A DNA stretch of 64,000 nucleotides. Origin: Planctomycetota bacterium. Lineage in GTDB: Bacteria; Planctomycetota; PLA2. The stretch lies in assembly GCA_021776785.1 (NCBI GenBank), contig JAJFFF010000052.1, positions 62,001-126,000 on the forward strand, given 5' to 3'. This document shows, one piece after another, positions 1 to 9,400 of this stretch. Each line of letters opens with the position of its first letter. Position 1 is the first letter of the stretch. The translations under genes and the position numbers were made by a program. Under the pieces are notes generated by a model that saw only the letters and a list, made by a program, of their open reading frames with translations, ran no database searches and was not told the origin of the DNA.

Positions 1-1622
1 GCAACGTTTTGCTGCGCGACACGCGCTGGCCGCAAAAAACCTATCTCGAAGTCGATCCGGATCAGTTCCCGCAAGGCGTCGCGAGCATCGTGCGCGGTGC
101 GGATCTTGTCGTCGTCGCACGCAGCGTCGGCGAAGTGCATCCGGCCAAGGTAACGATCGTCTTCGAGGACAGCGAAGGGGATCGCGGCACGGCCACGATG
201 AAGACGGACGTCGCCGGACGCATGTACCGCTACGAATTCCGGCAGATTGGGTTCCCGATCACCTTTCACTTGGAAGGCGGCGACGAAGTCACCAAGTCGT
301 ACCGCATCGAGCTACTCGATCCGCCCGAAGTGAACACCCACGAAATCATCGTCGGGTTTCCGGCGTACGCCGAACGCGAGCCCGTAACGATCAACCTCGC
401 CGCGGGCGACCCCGAAATGTTGCGTGGTGGCTTCTTGACCATCCGCGGCACGTCCACCAAGTCGTTGGCAAAAGCCGAACTCATCTTGGGGCAGCTCGAA
501 AACAGCGCCACCGAGATGAAGCTCATCGGCGACAAGTCTTTTGAGATCACGTTTCATCCCGACGAGTCAACGCTGGCCGGCATTCGGTTGCGCGACCGCG
601 ATGGACTCTCGAACCCGGCGTTGTCGCCCAGCTTTTTTATCCGCGTTCTCGACGATCGCGCCCCGAAGGTGCGGTTACTAAAGCGCGGCATCGGCTCCAT
701 GGTCGTTCCGGGGGCTGTGATTCCATACACCGTGCGCATCAACGACGACGTGAAGGTCCTGACCGGCCGGCTGGAAGCCATCAAGAGCGCCGGCGATCGC
801 GAGGCTCCGACACCGAAGTTGATTCCGATCGATCCGAGCCAGTTGGGCGTCGCGTCCGCCGAGCTGGAAGGCATGCTGGAGCTGGGTCCGCTGGACCTAA
901 ACCCCGGCGCGTTCCTTGCGCTGCGTGCGTTCGTCAAAGACAACGCGGAGCCGGAAGCGCACGAATCCAAGTCGGATCCGTTGACCGTAAAAGTCGTCAC
1001 GCTTGAAGAGCTGTTTCAGGACTTGTTGCGGCGCCAGCAGGAACAGCGCTCGTTGTTTGAGGAATTGATCAAACGCGAGAAGCGCGTCCGCGATCGCTTG
1101 CTTGACCTGTCGGACGCCCGCCCCGATACCGCCGATGAAATGCGCGCGGCCATCGAGAGCCAGGGCCAGGACCAGCGCGAGATCATGCGGCGCGTGCGAT
1201 CGATCGAACGCAGCATGCGTCAGATTCTCGACGAGATGCTCTACAACCGCATCTACGACCAAAACCGCATCCGCGAGTTGCGCGACAAGGTGGTTGGCAG
1301 TCTCGCGAACTTGCGCGAACAAGTCATGAACGACCACGCCGATCTCTTGGACAACGCCGCGCAACGCGCCGACTCGCTCGCGATTCCCGGCAACGACGCG
1401 GACGAGCTCGAAGCCAGCTATCAGGGTGTGATCCGGGCGATGGAAACGGTGCTCGCCCGCATGGTCAAGGTCGAAGGGTTCACCGAGATCGTCGAGCGAA
1501 TCCGCGGCATTCTCGATGTGCACAAGGGTGTGAGCAACGCCACGAAGAAGGCGCTCGATCGCAAGCTCGAGAACCTGTTTGAACCGGACGACGACGAGAA
1601 TAAAAAAGACGGCGACGGTTAG
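1..1622 (+). CDS. DUF4175-like secreted/membrane protein, C-terminal part (5' end outside window)
   Basis: The reading frame is open to the left edge (codons before the first TTG at 9 are sense), so the N-terminus, probably with membrane segments, is missing. The visible part starts with beta-rich, Ig-like segments containing the phrase IELLDPPEVNTHEIIVGFPAY, a pattern seen in large planctomycete DUF4175-like proteins. From about residue 330 it becomes a long charged coiled coil (LEELFQDLLRRQQEQRSLFE onward) and ends in an acidic/lysine tail. No catalytic motif is visible. The two rightward genes at 4844 and 7078 carry matching low-complexity and coiled-coil features, so the three may act together at the cell surface. 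The family link is from memory of the pattern and is moderate; the function is unknown. Confidence 0.7.
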   Translation, partial: NVLLRDTRWPQKTYLEVDPDQFPQGVASIVRGADLVVVARSVGEVHPAKVTIVFEDSEGDRGTATMKTDVAGRMYRYEFRQIGFPITFHLEGGDEVTKSYRIELLDPPEVNTHEIIVGFPAYAEREPVTINLAAGDPEMLRGGFLTIRGTSTKSLAKAELILGQLENSATEMKLIGDKSFEITFHPDESTLAGIRLRDRDGLSNPALSPSFFIRVLDDRAPKVRLLKRGIGSMVVPGAVIPYTVRINDDVKVLTGRLEAIKSAGDREAPTPKLIPIDPSQLGVASAELEGMLELGPLDLNPGAFLALRAFVKDNAEPEAHESKSDPLTVKVVTLEELFQDLLRRQQEQRSLFEELIKREKRVRDRLLDLSDARPDTADEMRAAIESQGQDQREIMRRVRSIERSMRQILDEMLYNRIYDQNRIRELRDKVVGSLANLREQVMNDHADLLDNAAQRADSLAIPGNDADELEASYQGVIRAMETVLARMVKVEGFTEIVERIRGILDVHKGVSNATKKALDRKLENLFEPDDDENKKDGDG

Positions 1623-1762
1623 TTTCGCCGGTAGTGCCGCTCGCGCGCGGCATGCAGGCGGCGCGAGGAGCCGGTGTGGTTGAAGCGGCGCCGTCGATGG
1701 CGGGCCGCGCCGCGACACACCCGCGCTGCTTTCGTTACGATGCGGCGCAAGGAGACATTGCT

Positions 1763-3166
1763 GTGCGCGTCATCGTTAGTTGCGTTCTCTTCGCCGCTCT
1801 CGCGGTCGGTCAGAACAAAAAAACCGTCGTCGGGACGTGGAACGGAACGCTCACGGTTCCTGGCCAAAAGATCCCGGTCGTCATTCACCTGCGGCGCGAG
1901 AAAGGCGGCACCCTCGGCGCCACCATGGATAGTCGGTTGCAGGGCGTCAAGGGCATCGCGGTTACGTCGGCGGCTTTCGACGCCGACACGCGCGCGCTGT
2001 CGCTTGAGCTTGCGCCGTTGCGCGCGTCCTATCGCGGCGTACTGCAAGACGATGGCACGATCGCCGGGACATGGAAACAAGGCGGGGGGCAGTTTCCTCT
2101 CAACCTCAAGCGTGGCCAAGGGAAGCTTGCGCGACCCCAGCAACCGCGCCCTCCCTACCCGTACAAGTCCGAAGACGTTGTGTTTCATCATGACGATGAG
2201 GGGTTCTTGCTCGCGGGTACGTTTACGCGCCCCAAGGACGCCGCCCCCCACCCCGCCATCATCTTGCTGTCGGGCTCGGGCCCGCAAGATCGCAACAGTT
2301 CGATCGCCGGACACAGGCCGTTTCATGTGATCGCGGATGCGCTTACGCGGCGCGGGATTGCGGTTTTGCGTGTGGACGATCGTGGCGTCGGCAAGTCCAC
2401 GGGTTTGTTCGCCGGCGCGACGACGCGCGACTTCGCAACCGACGCGCGCGCGGCGATCCACTACCTCAAGACGCGCGCGGACGTCGATCCAAAACGCATT
2501 GGGCTGCTCGGCCACAGCGAGGGTTCCACCGTCGCCGGCATCGCCGCTGCGGGCAACCGCGACGTTGCGTTCTTGGTCTTACTCGGCGGGCCGGGCCTAT
2601 CCGGGCGCGACGTGATCTTGAAGCAGCGCGATCTCATTGCGGCCAAGATGGGAGAGACGGCCGAGATGCGCGCCATTCATCAGCGCGTGCAACCGTTGCT
2701 GTACGACATCGCAGAATCCAAAATGCCGGTCGACGACGCCATGGCCAAAATGTCCGCGGTTGTGGCGCGCGAACTCGCGGATCAAACCGAAGCGCAGCGG
2801 CGCGCGCTCGGCTACACCGACACGATGTACGCGCAGATTACGACCGTTTGGTTTCGCGAGTTCCTCCGCTTGGACCCGCGTCCGTACTTTCAGAAAGTGA
2901 CGTGCCCCGTCCTCGTCCTCAATGGCGAAAAAGACCTTCAGGTCGACGCCACCCAAAACACCACGGCGCTAAAAGCCGCGCTGATCAAAAACGCCAAGGT
3001 CACCATCGACCGTCGCCCCAACCTCAACCACCTCTTCCAAACGTGCACGACGGGCTCGCCCACCGAGTACAGCCAGATCGAGGAGACGTTTGATCCGGCA
3101 ACCCTGAAAGCAATGGGCGACTGGATCCAGGCCCACACGGCCCAACCACAGCCCGAGACAAAATAG
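1763..3166 (+). CDS. secreted alpha/beta hydrolase (dienelactone hydrolase/S9-like)
   Basis: A GTG at 1763 is chosen because AAGGAGA lies at 1749-1755 and the first residues form a signal peptide (MRVIVSCVLFAALAVGQ); an upstream in-frame start gives only a non-signal leader. The product is 467 residues. Residues 20-125 form a beta-rich N-terminal domain, followed by an alpha/beta hydrolase fold from about 135. The nucleophile elbow is GHSEGS with Ser252. A likely acid lies in LNGEKDLQVD and the histidine in NLNHLFQ, giving a complete triad. It probably acts in the periplasm as an esterase or peptidase; substrate cannot be told. It converges with the VWA gene across a repeat-containing gap. 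Confidence 0.85.
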   Translation: MRVIVSCVLFAALAVGQNKKTVVGTWNGTLTVPGQKIPVVIHLRREKGGTLGATMDSRLQGVKGIAVTSAAFDADTRALSLELAPLRASYRGVLQDDGTIAGTWKQGGGQFPLNLKRGQGKLARPQQPRPPYPYKSEDVVFHHDDEGFLLAGTFTRPKDAAPHPAIILLSGSGPQDRNSSIAGHRPFHVIADALTRRGIAVLRVDDRGVGKSTGLFAGATTRDFATDARAAIHYLKTRADVDPKRIGLLGHSEGSTVAGIAAAGNRDVAFLVLLGGPGLSGRDVILKQRDLIAAKMGETAEMRAIHQRVQPLLYDIAESKMPVDDAMAKMSAVVARELADQTEAQRRALGYTDTMYAQITTVWFREFLRLDPRPYFQKVTCPVLVLNGEKDLQVDATQNTTALKAALIKNAKVTIDRRPNLNHLFQTCTTGSPTEYSQIEETFDPATLKAMGDWIQAHTAQPQPETK

Positions 3167-3170
3167 CGAA

Positions 3171-3253
3171 GTGCGGCGAGAATGCCGCAGGTGGCGCGCA
3201 TAACCCAAGCACCAACAACCACTTACACCACAATTTTTTCAACCTGGTACCGC
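3171..3253. repeat. 83-bp repeat unit, copy 1
   Basis: Directly repeated 157 bp downstream (3328-3410). The head is TGCGGC-6 nt-GCCGCA followed by GGTGGCGCGCATAAC, and the tail is TTTCAACCTGGTACCGC; about 33 nt between head and tail are not conserved. The head forms a 6-bp hairpin (3172-3189) with loop GAGAAT. It starts 4 bp after the hydrolase stop codon. Confidence 0.8.
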
Positions 3254-3327
3254 GCGGCCCGATTTCGGGCAGTCTGGTCTGTTGGGGCGCTTCCCGGCCG
3301 GGTGTCGGCGCGGCGCCGTTCACCGCA

Positions 3328-3410
3328 GTGCGGCACAAATGCCGCAGGTGGCGCGCATAACTGGTTATGGGTCCGCGGGTTACGCCGAAAAAATTTCAAC
3401 CCGGTACCGC
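3328..3410. repeat. 83-bp repeat unit, copy 2
   Basis: Second copy of the unit at 3171-3253 with head and tail at exactly the same offset (157 bp). The hairpin arms TGCGGC/GCCGCA are kept while the loop changes to ACAAAT. The tail reads TTTCAACCCGGTACCGC, one base different from copy 1. It ends 15 bp before the stop codon of the converging VWA gene. Confidence 0.8.
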
Positions 3411-3425
3411 ATCGGCTGGGGCTCG

Positions 3426-4661
3426 TTAGTTTTTGTAGACGCCTTGGTTTCGGTATTTTCGGTAGACCAGTAAGAAGCTTCCGATCTGTTTGCTCCACCG
3501 GGCTCCAAAGCTCAAGGTCAGAATGCGGCGCACGATCGTGTCGGTGCCGCGCGTGTTGCTGCCTTTAAGCTTCGCGAACGCGCCGCCGCCTGCTTTCGCA
3601 ATCCGCCGAAACGTGGGCTCCGCCATCGTGCCGACGGCGATGGCCGACGTGACAAACGGTCGCAGTTTTTTGCGAGGCGAGGTCGGCGTCGTGCCGCTCG
3701 TGCCGCCCGGATTTTTGTACGCGCTGTCGGCCAGTTGGATCGCCTTCAGAACTGAACCGGCGTGCGGCGGCGCATCGCCGATCAGGATGACGGTCTTGTT
3801 GGCGTTTTTGATCCAACCCATGCGGCGGTCAAACGCGAGCGCCAATCCCAGCTCCACGCGCTCCGGCAAATCACCGCCGCCTTCCGCTTGAAGCCGCGCG
3901 AGTTTTTTCTTCACGGACGAATGGCTCGCGGTCAGTTTCGACAAAATTGCCGCACCGTTCCGCATGTCGTCCAAATCGCGATAGTGCACCAAACCCACCC
4001 GAAACCGCGGTGCAATGCCCCGAATGACGGTAACGATCTCATCGAGCGCATCGCGCGCAAGGTCAATCGTGCGCTGCATGCTGCCGGTCGAGTCGATGAC
4101 GATCACCATGTCCATGCCGGCCTTTTGGAGGTCGAACGCCCGCTTAAAAAACGGCGCGGCGATCGTGCGACGCGCGCCCGACTTCGGAGGCGGATCAACC
4201 CAACGAGCCGGCTGGTACGTGTCTCGTCGCTCTTCCCACCACGTGGCCCATGCCTTGGGCTTGGCATCTTTCATCTCGGGAAAGAGGCGGGCCAAAACGC
4301 CCCGCATGCGCGCGCCGTAGTACTTCTTCGAGCCCCCCGTCGAGAGGTGTTTGGCAATAATCTCGTCGAGCAGCGGAGCGGTCATGACCTGGGCCAACCC
4401 ATAATCGTCCGTCCGATGCAGGGCTTCGAGCGCAAAACACCGCAGACGGACGTCCCGCTGGGCCAAGGAGGCCCGAACGATCTCGGCCGCTTCGGGGTGC
4501 CAGCGAGCACCCAACCCGAGGAGAATAATCCCCTTCAAGGCCCAGTTGTCGGCGTCCCGATAAAGGCGTACCAGCCCGCCCGCGGCGTCTTTATCGAGAA
4601 CTTTCGGCCCCGCGAGGGTCACCGGCGTCAAAAAGAGGAGAAATGCGAGTTTACGGAGCAC
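3426..4661 (-). CDS. secreted HEAT-like/VWA domain protein
   Basis: GTG start at 4661 followed by a signal peptide (MLRKLAFLLFLTPVTLAG). The product is 411 residues. Residues 25-130 are helical and HEAT-repeat-like (ALKGIILLGLGARWHPEAAE). The rest is a von Willebrand A domain with the metal-ion site DSTGSM at 190-195 and a downstream ILIGDAPPH segment, which in this family closes the MIDAS-containing sheet. Such proteins bind ligands through a divalent ion outside the cytoplasm. The gene is divergent from the coiled-coil gene at 4844 with 182 bp between them, and no close catalytic partner (MoxR ATPase or similar) is visible. Ligand unknown. Confidence 0.85.
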   Translation of the reverse strand: MLRKLAFLLFLTPVTLAGPKVLDKDAAGGLVRLYRDADNWALKGIILLGLGARWHPEAAEIVRASLAQRDVRLRCFALEALHRTDDYGLAQVMTAPLLDEIIAKHLSTGGSKKYYGARMRGVLARLFPEMKDAKPKAWATWWEERRDTYQPARWVDPPPKSGARRTIAAPFFKRAFDLQKAGMDMVIVIDSTGSMQRTIDLARDALDEIVTVIRGIAPRFRVGLVHYRDLDDMRNGAAILSKLTASHSSVKKKLARLQAEGGGDLPERVELGLALAFDRRMGWIKNANKTVILIGDAPPHAGSVLKAIQLADSAYKNPGGTSGTTPTSPRKKLRPFVTSAIAVGTMAEPTFRRIAKAGGGAFAKLKGSNTRGTDTIVRRILTLSFGARWSKQIGSFLLVYRKYRNQGVYKN

Positions 4662-4843
4662 GATGTAAAACCATTGTCCACCTCAACATACGCACGGGCG
4701 GATCGAACCGCTCAGAAACGTAAAAAGGGCGAACCATCCTTTTTCAAACGGGTTGCACAACCAGCAAGCCGAACGTCCCGGGAGTATTAGAATCGGGGGG
4801 TGGCTCCAGAGTCGCAACCCGCGGAATTCGAAGAGGTTACGTT

Positions 4844-7075
4844 GTGAAATTGAAAACCGTCCTAATGGCGATCCTTCTCCTCGGAGGAGGCACGTTCTTG
4901 ACCGCCCCCCTCATAGCGCAGGATGCGCCTGAAAAACCCGCTGCCGACGAGAAGGCGAAGAAGGCGGACGAAAAAGCGCTCACCCCGGAGGAGTTGGCCG
5001 CCCAGCAAAAGTTGGTCGGCGAACGCGTCGCGAAGATCGAAGAAACGATGCTGCGCATCGCGAAGATCTTGGAGAAGCGCAACCCCGAGCAAGCCGCGCT
5101 GCTCCGCATGGCGATTCAGCAATCGAAGTCGGATGCGAATCTGGAAAAGATCGCCGCCATCGAGTCGCTTCTGCGAGAAGGCTATCTAAGCGACGCGGTT
5201 GAACAACAAAAGGTTCTCGACACGGCGATCCGTCGTCTCCTCGACATCCTTTTGGATCGTGATGCAGAGCGCAAAGACCTCGACCGTCGGATCAAGAAGG
5301 CGGAAGACAATCTGAAGACGCTGGAGAACATCATCCAGCGCGAGCGCAACCACTTCCACGAGTCCGAGAAATTTGCGGACCCCGAGAAAACCTTGCAGCG
5401 TGCGAAGGCCGCGAAGGCGAAGCTGCAAGACCTCATTCAACGCCAGCAAAAGCTGATCGACAAAACGAAGAACCCTTCAGAGAACGCCGGCGTGGCCGCG
5501 ATGAAGAAGGAACTCGAAGCGATCGCCAAGGCACAAAAGGAACTGCGCGGAAAAAACGACGCCGCTGCACAGGATAAACTGGGCAAGCGCGCCGAAGCGC
5601 TCGCGCAACAAATCGCCGAGCACGCGAAGCAGATGCCCGACGCGATGAAGCGCGACAAGCTCGGCCGCACCAACCCAGCGGACCAAGCGGCAAACGCCGC
5701 CAAGCGTGCAAGTGATGCCATGAAGGATGGCGCCGCGCGCATGAAGGGTGCCGGCAAGTTTCAACCGAACCAAGCGGAAGCCGAACAGGAATTGCGCGAG
5801 GCGAAAGAAGCGCTCAAGCGCCTCGAAGAACGCCACAAAGCCAACGACCGCGAGCGTATGGCGAAAGACCAAGAGCGGTTGGAGAAAGACGCCGAGCGTC
5901 TGAAGAAAGACTTGGAACGCTTGGAGCGCAACGCGCCGGGCGAGGATTCCGGTTCCGGCGATATCTCGAAGTCGCAGGGCGAAATGCAAAAGGCGCAAAA
6001 AGCGCTTTCGAAAGGCGCCAACCAAAAGGCGCTGCCCAGCGAAGAGCAAGCGAAAAAGGACCTGGAGAACGCGGCCAAAAAACTCGACAAGCTGGAAGAA
6101 TCGCTCAAGCGGCTGATCAAGCTTCCGGACTACGACAAGATGGCCAAGGACCAGGAGAAGACGGAAGAGAAGACCGAAGACCTTCTCAAAAAGATGAAGG
6201 GCGCCAACCCGCAGCCCAATCCCAACCAGCCGGACGAAGAGGGCAAGCAGGGCGAACCGTCCGCGGGTCAGCAAAACGTCGAGCAGGCCAAGAAGGCGAT
6301 GCAACGCGCGAAGCGCAACCTCCGCGGCAAGTCGGCGAAGGGCGCCAACAAGGATCAAAAAGAAGCGGTCGACCGCTTGAACAAGGCGCGCGAGGAACTC
6401 GAGGAAGCACTCCGTCAGATGCGCGAAGAAGAGCAGCTCATGCTCCTCGAAGCATTGGAGCGGCGCTTCGGGCGCATGCTGCAAAAGCAAACCAAACTCT
6501 TCAAGCAGACGCTCGCACTCAACACGCGCATCCGCGACTCCAAAGGCAAGATGCCGCGCGCGCTTGTCGACAACGCCAAGCAGCTCTCACAGGGCGAGAC
6601 CGAGCTTGCGGCCGAGGCCGACAAGGTCATCGAGATCTTGGCGGAAGAAGGCTCGACGGTCGTCATCCCCGACGTGCTGGACGACATGAAGGGCGACCTG
6701 GACATGCTCGCTGCACGTCTCAACGCTCTTAAGACCGGCAAGTACACCCAGTCCGTGCAGCGCGACATCATCGAAACGCTCCGCGAACTGATCGAAGTGA
6801 TCAAAGAAGAACTCAACAAGCGCCAGGGCGGACAGGGCCAGGGCGATCAACAGGACGAGCAGGAGGGCGACCAGGACGAAAACCTGCTCCCCACCTCGGC
6901 CGAGCTGAAGATGCTGCGTTCGTTGCAAGTGCGCGTCAACAAGCGCACCCGCAACTTCGACCGCCTTCGCGAAAAAGAAGACGGTGAGCGCAAGCGCCTC
7001 GCCAAGAAACAGGGCAACGTCGGTGGCCTCACGCGCACGATGGCCGATCGTTTGAACCGGGAAGAGGACGGCTAA
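4844..7075 (+). CDS. secreted long coiled-coil protein, function unknown
   Basis: GTG start at 4844 leads into a signal peptide (MKLKTVLMAILLLGGGTFLT...LIAQ). The 743-residue product is extremely rich in Lys, Glu, Ala and Gln and is predicted by eye to be one long coiled coil, with heptad-like runs throughout 25-600. A Gln/Gly/Asp-rich patch (GGQGQGDQQDEQEGDQDE) lies near residue 665 and a conserved-looking helix follows (LKMLRSLQVRVNKRTRNFD). Its stop is 2 bp before the next gene, so the two are one operon. The Gln/Gly-rich linker recurs in the next protein. No enzyme motif is visible; a structural role in the envelope is the best guess. Confidence 0.8.
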   Translation: MKLKTVLMAILLLGGGTFLTAPLIAQDAPEKPAADEKAKKADEKALTPEELAAQQKLVGERVAKIEETMLRIAKILEKRNPEQAALLRMAIQQSKSDANLEKIAAIESLLREGYLSDAVEQQKVLDTAIRRLLDILLDRDAERKDLDRRIKKAEDNLKTLENIIQRERNHFHESEKFADPEKTLQRAKAAKAKLQDLIQRQQKLIDKTKNPSENAGVAAMKKELEAIAKAQKELRGKNDAAAQDKLGKRAEALAQQIAEHAKQMPDAMKRDKLGRTNPADQAANAAKRASDAMKDGAARMKGAGKFQPNQAEAEQELREAKEALKRLEERHKANDRERMAKDQERLEKDAERLKKDLERLERNAPGEDSGSGDISKSQGEMQKAQKALSKGANQKALPSEEQAKKDLENAAKKLDKLEESLKRLIKLPDYDKMAKDQEKTEEKTEDLLKKMKGANPQPNPNQPDEEGKQGEPSAGQQNVEQAKKAMQRAKRNLRGKSAKGANKDQKEAVDRLNKAREELEEALRQMREEEQLMLLEALERRFGRMLQKQTKLFKQTLALNTRIRDSKGKMPRALVDNAKQLSQGETELAAEADKVIEILAEEGSTVVIPDVLDDMKGDLDMLAARLNALKTGKYTQSVQRDIIETLRELIEVIKEELNKRQGGQGQGDQQDEQEGDQDENLLPTSAELKMLRSLQVRVNKRTRNFDRLREKEDGERKRLAKKQGNVGGLTRTMADRLNREEDG

Positions 7076-7077
7076 AC

Positions 7078-8142
7078 ATGCGACTCCTAATGACACTCGC
7101 GCTCTTTGCAGCGTCTTTCTCGGGACTGGCAAACGCGCAGGGCACTTCGCCTAACGCGCAGCTCGCCGAAAAGCTCAAACAGCGCAAGATCGACCGCTTC
7201 TTCAAAAAAGTCGAAGCGAACCAGCGCCTGTCCGTTCCCGCCAAAAAAACCGTGCTCGGCCTAAGGCAGGGGGCGACTCTCGGCGGCGAATACGGGTGCA
7301 TCCATCAAGCGCTGCTTGAAATTTATCCCGACTACAAACGCGCCGACGCGCTCCTCTACAACGAGCGTTACGAAGCGGCCGCTGAAGCGCTGAAGAAACT
7401 CAACGCCCACGACGACGAGTATGTGAAGGCATACGCGCTGTTCCGTCTCGGCCTCTGCGAAATGAACCGCGACAACTTTGAAGAAGCGGCGACCGTTTTC
7501 CAGCGCGTGCTCAACGAGTACGGACGCTACGTCGGCTGCGATGTCGAAGCAGCGTTTTACCGCGTCGTGTGTTTGGGGCAGATGCGCGAAAAAGAGGCGG
7601 CGATTACGGCTGCGCGCGCTTTCATCCGCGACTATCCGGATGCGCCCGAGCGCTACAAGAAATCCATGGAGCAGGTGCTCAACGAGCTCGTGCAGGAGTG
7701 GGAGAGCCCGCTCTACGATCTCGCCGGACGCATGGACAAGGCCGCGCGCAAGATTGACGGCGGCGACACCGGCGGCAACACGCAAGGCGAGCAAAAAGAG
7801 ATCGTCGACATCATCGAAGAGCTCATCAAGAAAGCCGAGCAGCAAGAGGGCAAGGGCCAAGGGCAAGGCGGCGGAAACGGTTCGCCCCGCAACGGCGACC
7901 AGTCCAACAGCCCGCTCAACAAGTCCAAGATCGCGCCGGGCGCGTCGAAGACCGGCAACCTTGGCGCGAAAAAGCGCGGCAAGCCGGGCGACCAGTGGGG
8001 CAAGATGCGCGACAAAGAGCGCGAGGAAGTGCTCCAAGCCATGAAGGAGAAGTTCCCGGATCGCTATCGCGAGCTGCTGGAGCAATATCACCGTCAGCTC
8101 GCCGAGGGCAAGCGCGTGACCGAGGCCGACTCAGACCGCTAA
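7078..8142 (+). CDS. secreted TPR-containing protein with Gln/Gly-rich linker
   Basis: ATG at 7078, 2 bp after the upstream stop, begins a signal peptide (MRLLMTLALFAASFSGLANAQ). Residues 95-205 contain TPR-like helix pairs (ALLYNERYEAAAEALKKL, AYALFRLGLCEMNRDNFEEA). A Gly/Gln/Asn-rich linker (GKGQGQGGGNG) follows and the protein ends in a basic helix (KEKFPDRYRELLEQYHRQLA), a motif also typical of the C-termini of DUF4175-associated planctomycete proteins. TPRs imply protein-protein contacts in the periplasm. Operon partner of the coiled-coil gene at 4844. 354 residues; function not established. Confidence 0.8.
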   Translation: MRLLMTLALFAASFSGLANAQGTSPNAQLAEKLKQRKIDRFFKKVEANQRLSVPAKKTVLGLRQGATLGGEYGCIHQALLEIYPDYKRADALLYNERYEAAAEALKKLNAHDDEYVKAYALFRLGLCEMNRDNFEEAATVFQRVLNEYGRYVGCDVEAAFYRVVCLGQMREKEAAITAARAFIRDYPDAPERYKKSMEQVLNELVQEWESPLYDLAGRMDKAARKIDGGDTGGNTQGEQKEIVDIIEELIKKAEQQEGKGQGQGGGNGSPRNGDQSNSPLNKSKIAPGASKTGNLGAKKRGKPGDQWGKMRDKEREEVLQAMKEKFPDRYRELLEQYHRQLAEGKRVTEADSDR

Positions 8143-8160
8143 CGGAAACGTGCCTGATTG

Positions 8161-9375
8161 ATGATGCAACTCCGCCTCACGACCGCGCTGCTCCTGCTCA
8201 CCGCTTGGGCGCTCGGCGGCGATGCGGAAGTTGTGCTCGTTGACGGTACGAAGATCTCAAACGCCAAACTCGTCGGCGGCGACAAAAACGCCGTTCAACT
8301 CGTCGTCGACAGCAAGAAGCAAACGGTCCCGACAACGCGCCTCGTCTCGATTCATCTCGGCGATGCGCCTTCCACTCCGACCACGCAGCCGTTTCACCTC
8401 TACCTCAGAAACGGCGACCGCCTGCGCGGAACCGTGAAGGGAACCGGCGACGCGGTCACCATGGAGGGTGGCGAGTTTTCCGGCTTTTCGTTTCCTCTTG
8501 AGGAGGTGCGCGCGGTGCGCATCGGCACGCTCGTCGCGGGCATGCGCGAAAAATACAACGAGGCGTTTTTACGCGAGCTCAAGAAGGGCCGCGACGTCGT
8601 CATCGTGCAACAAGACGCCAAGCCGTTTCCGTTCGCCGCGCGTGTGCTTGAGTTCAACGATGCAGCGATTACCGTTCGCATCGGTCAAGACAAGCGCACG
8701 CTCGAGCGACGCAAGGTTTACGGGTTCATCCTCTCCGGCGAACAAACGACCCCGCCCAAAGGGCAGGGCATCACGCGCATCCACCTGGCGCGCGGCGGCC
8801 GGCTGACGCTTCCGATGGAAGAGATCACGGCCACCGCGATCAAAACGCCGCGGGGCGTGATCGCCCGGACCCGGACCGTAGTCCAGGGCGAGACTCGAAC
8901 GCAGGAGCGACACGTGCTCGCGATCGAGTTCACAGGCGGGCACTTCGCGCACCTGGGCGACATGGTCCCGCTCGACGTCAAGACGCGAGCGCTCTTTGGC
9001 GCCGGACCCGCGCCTCGCACGCACCGCATGGTGCATGGCAACGGCATGCAGATCAGTGGGCGTCGATTTGCGTTCGGGGTCGGCGTCGCCGCCTACACGC
9101 GGATGGAATACACGCTTTCGAGCCGGTGGAAATCGTTCTATGTCGCATGCGGCATCGACGACGAAGCGGGCCCGGAAGGAAACGCGACGTTCCGAGTGAT
9201 CGGTGACGGTAAGATCCTCAAAGAAGTTACTCGTCGCCGCGGTGAAGCCGCGGTTGCGTTCGTCCTCGACGTGAGCGGTGTCGACCGCTTAGTCCTCGAG
9301 ACCGATCCCGGCGAGTCATACATATCCGACTTTTGTAACTGGGCCGACGCGAAGGTCTTCGGACCGGCGCGTTGA
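8161..9375 (+). CDS. secreted NPCBM/NEW2 domain protein
   Basis: The start is the first of two adjacent ATGs (8161, 8164); a TTG at 8158 is also in frame. A signal peptide (MQLRLTTALLLLTAWALGG) precedes a small beta domain (AEVVLVDGTKISNAKLVGGD) of the Sm/SH3-like type that recurs in the protein at 13340. The C-terminal 130 residues (HRMVHGNGMQISGRRFAFGV to ESYISDFCNWADAKVF) match the NPCBM/NEW2 carbohydrate-binding module, including the characteristic FGVGV and ISDFCNWADA segments. It lies 18 bp after the TPR gene and 25 bp before the first S1C protease. Probably binds a glycan at the cell surface. Confidence 0.8.
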   Translation: MMQLRLTTALLLLTAWALGGDAEVVLVDGTKISNAKLVGGDKNAVQLVVDSKKQTVPTTRLVSIHLGDAPSTPTTQPFHLYLRNGDRLRGTVKGTGDAVTMEGGEFSGFSFPLEEVRAVRIGTLVAGMREKYNEAFLRELKKGRDVVIVQQDAKPFPFAARVLEFNDAAITVRIGQDKRTLERRKVYGFILSGEQTTPPKGQGITRIHLARGGRLTLPMEEITATAIKTPRGVIARTRTVVQGETRTQERHVLAIEFTGGHFAHLGDMVPLDVKTRALFGAGPAPRTHRMVHGNGMQISGRRFAFGVGVAAYTRMEYTLSSRWKSFYVACGIDDEAGPEGNATFRVIGDGKILKEVTRRRGEAAVAFVLDVSGVDRLVLETDPGESYISDFCNWADAKVFGPAR

Positions 9376-9400
9376 GCGCAACCTTGTTTGGGGAGGGGCG

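Noticed and set aside
5477..6490. 337-codon minus-strand Leu/Phe-rich frame opposite the coiled-coil gene
   Set aside because: The hydrophobic look arises from reading Lys/Glu codons backwards; no ribosome site and no membrane-protein family match.
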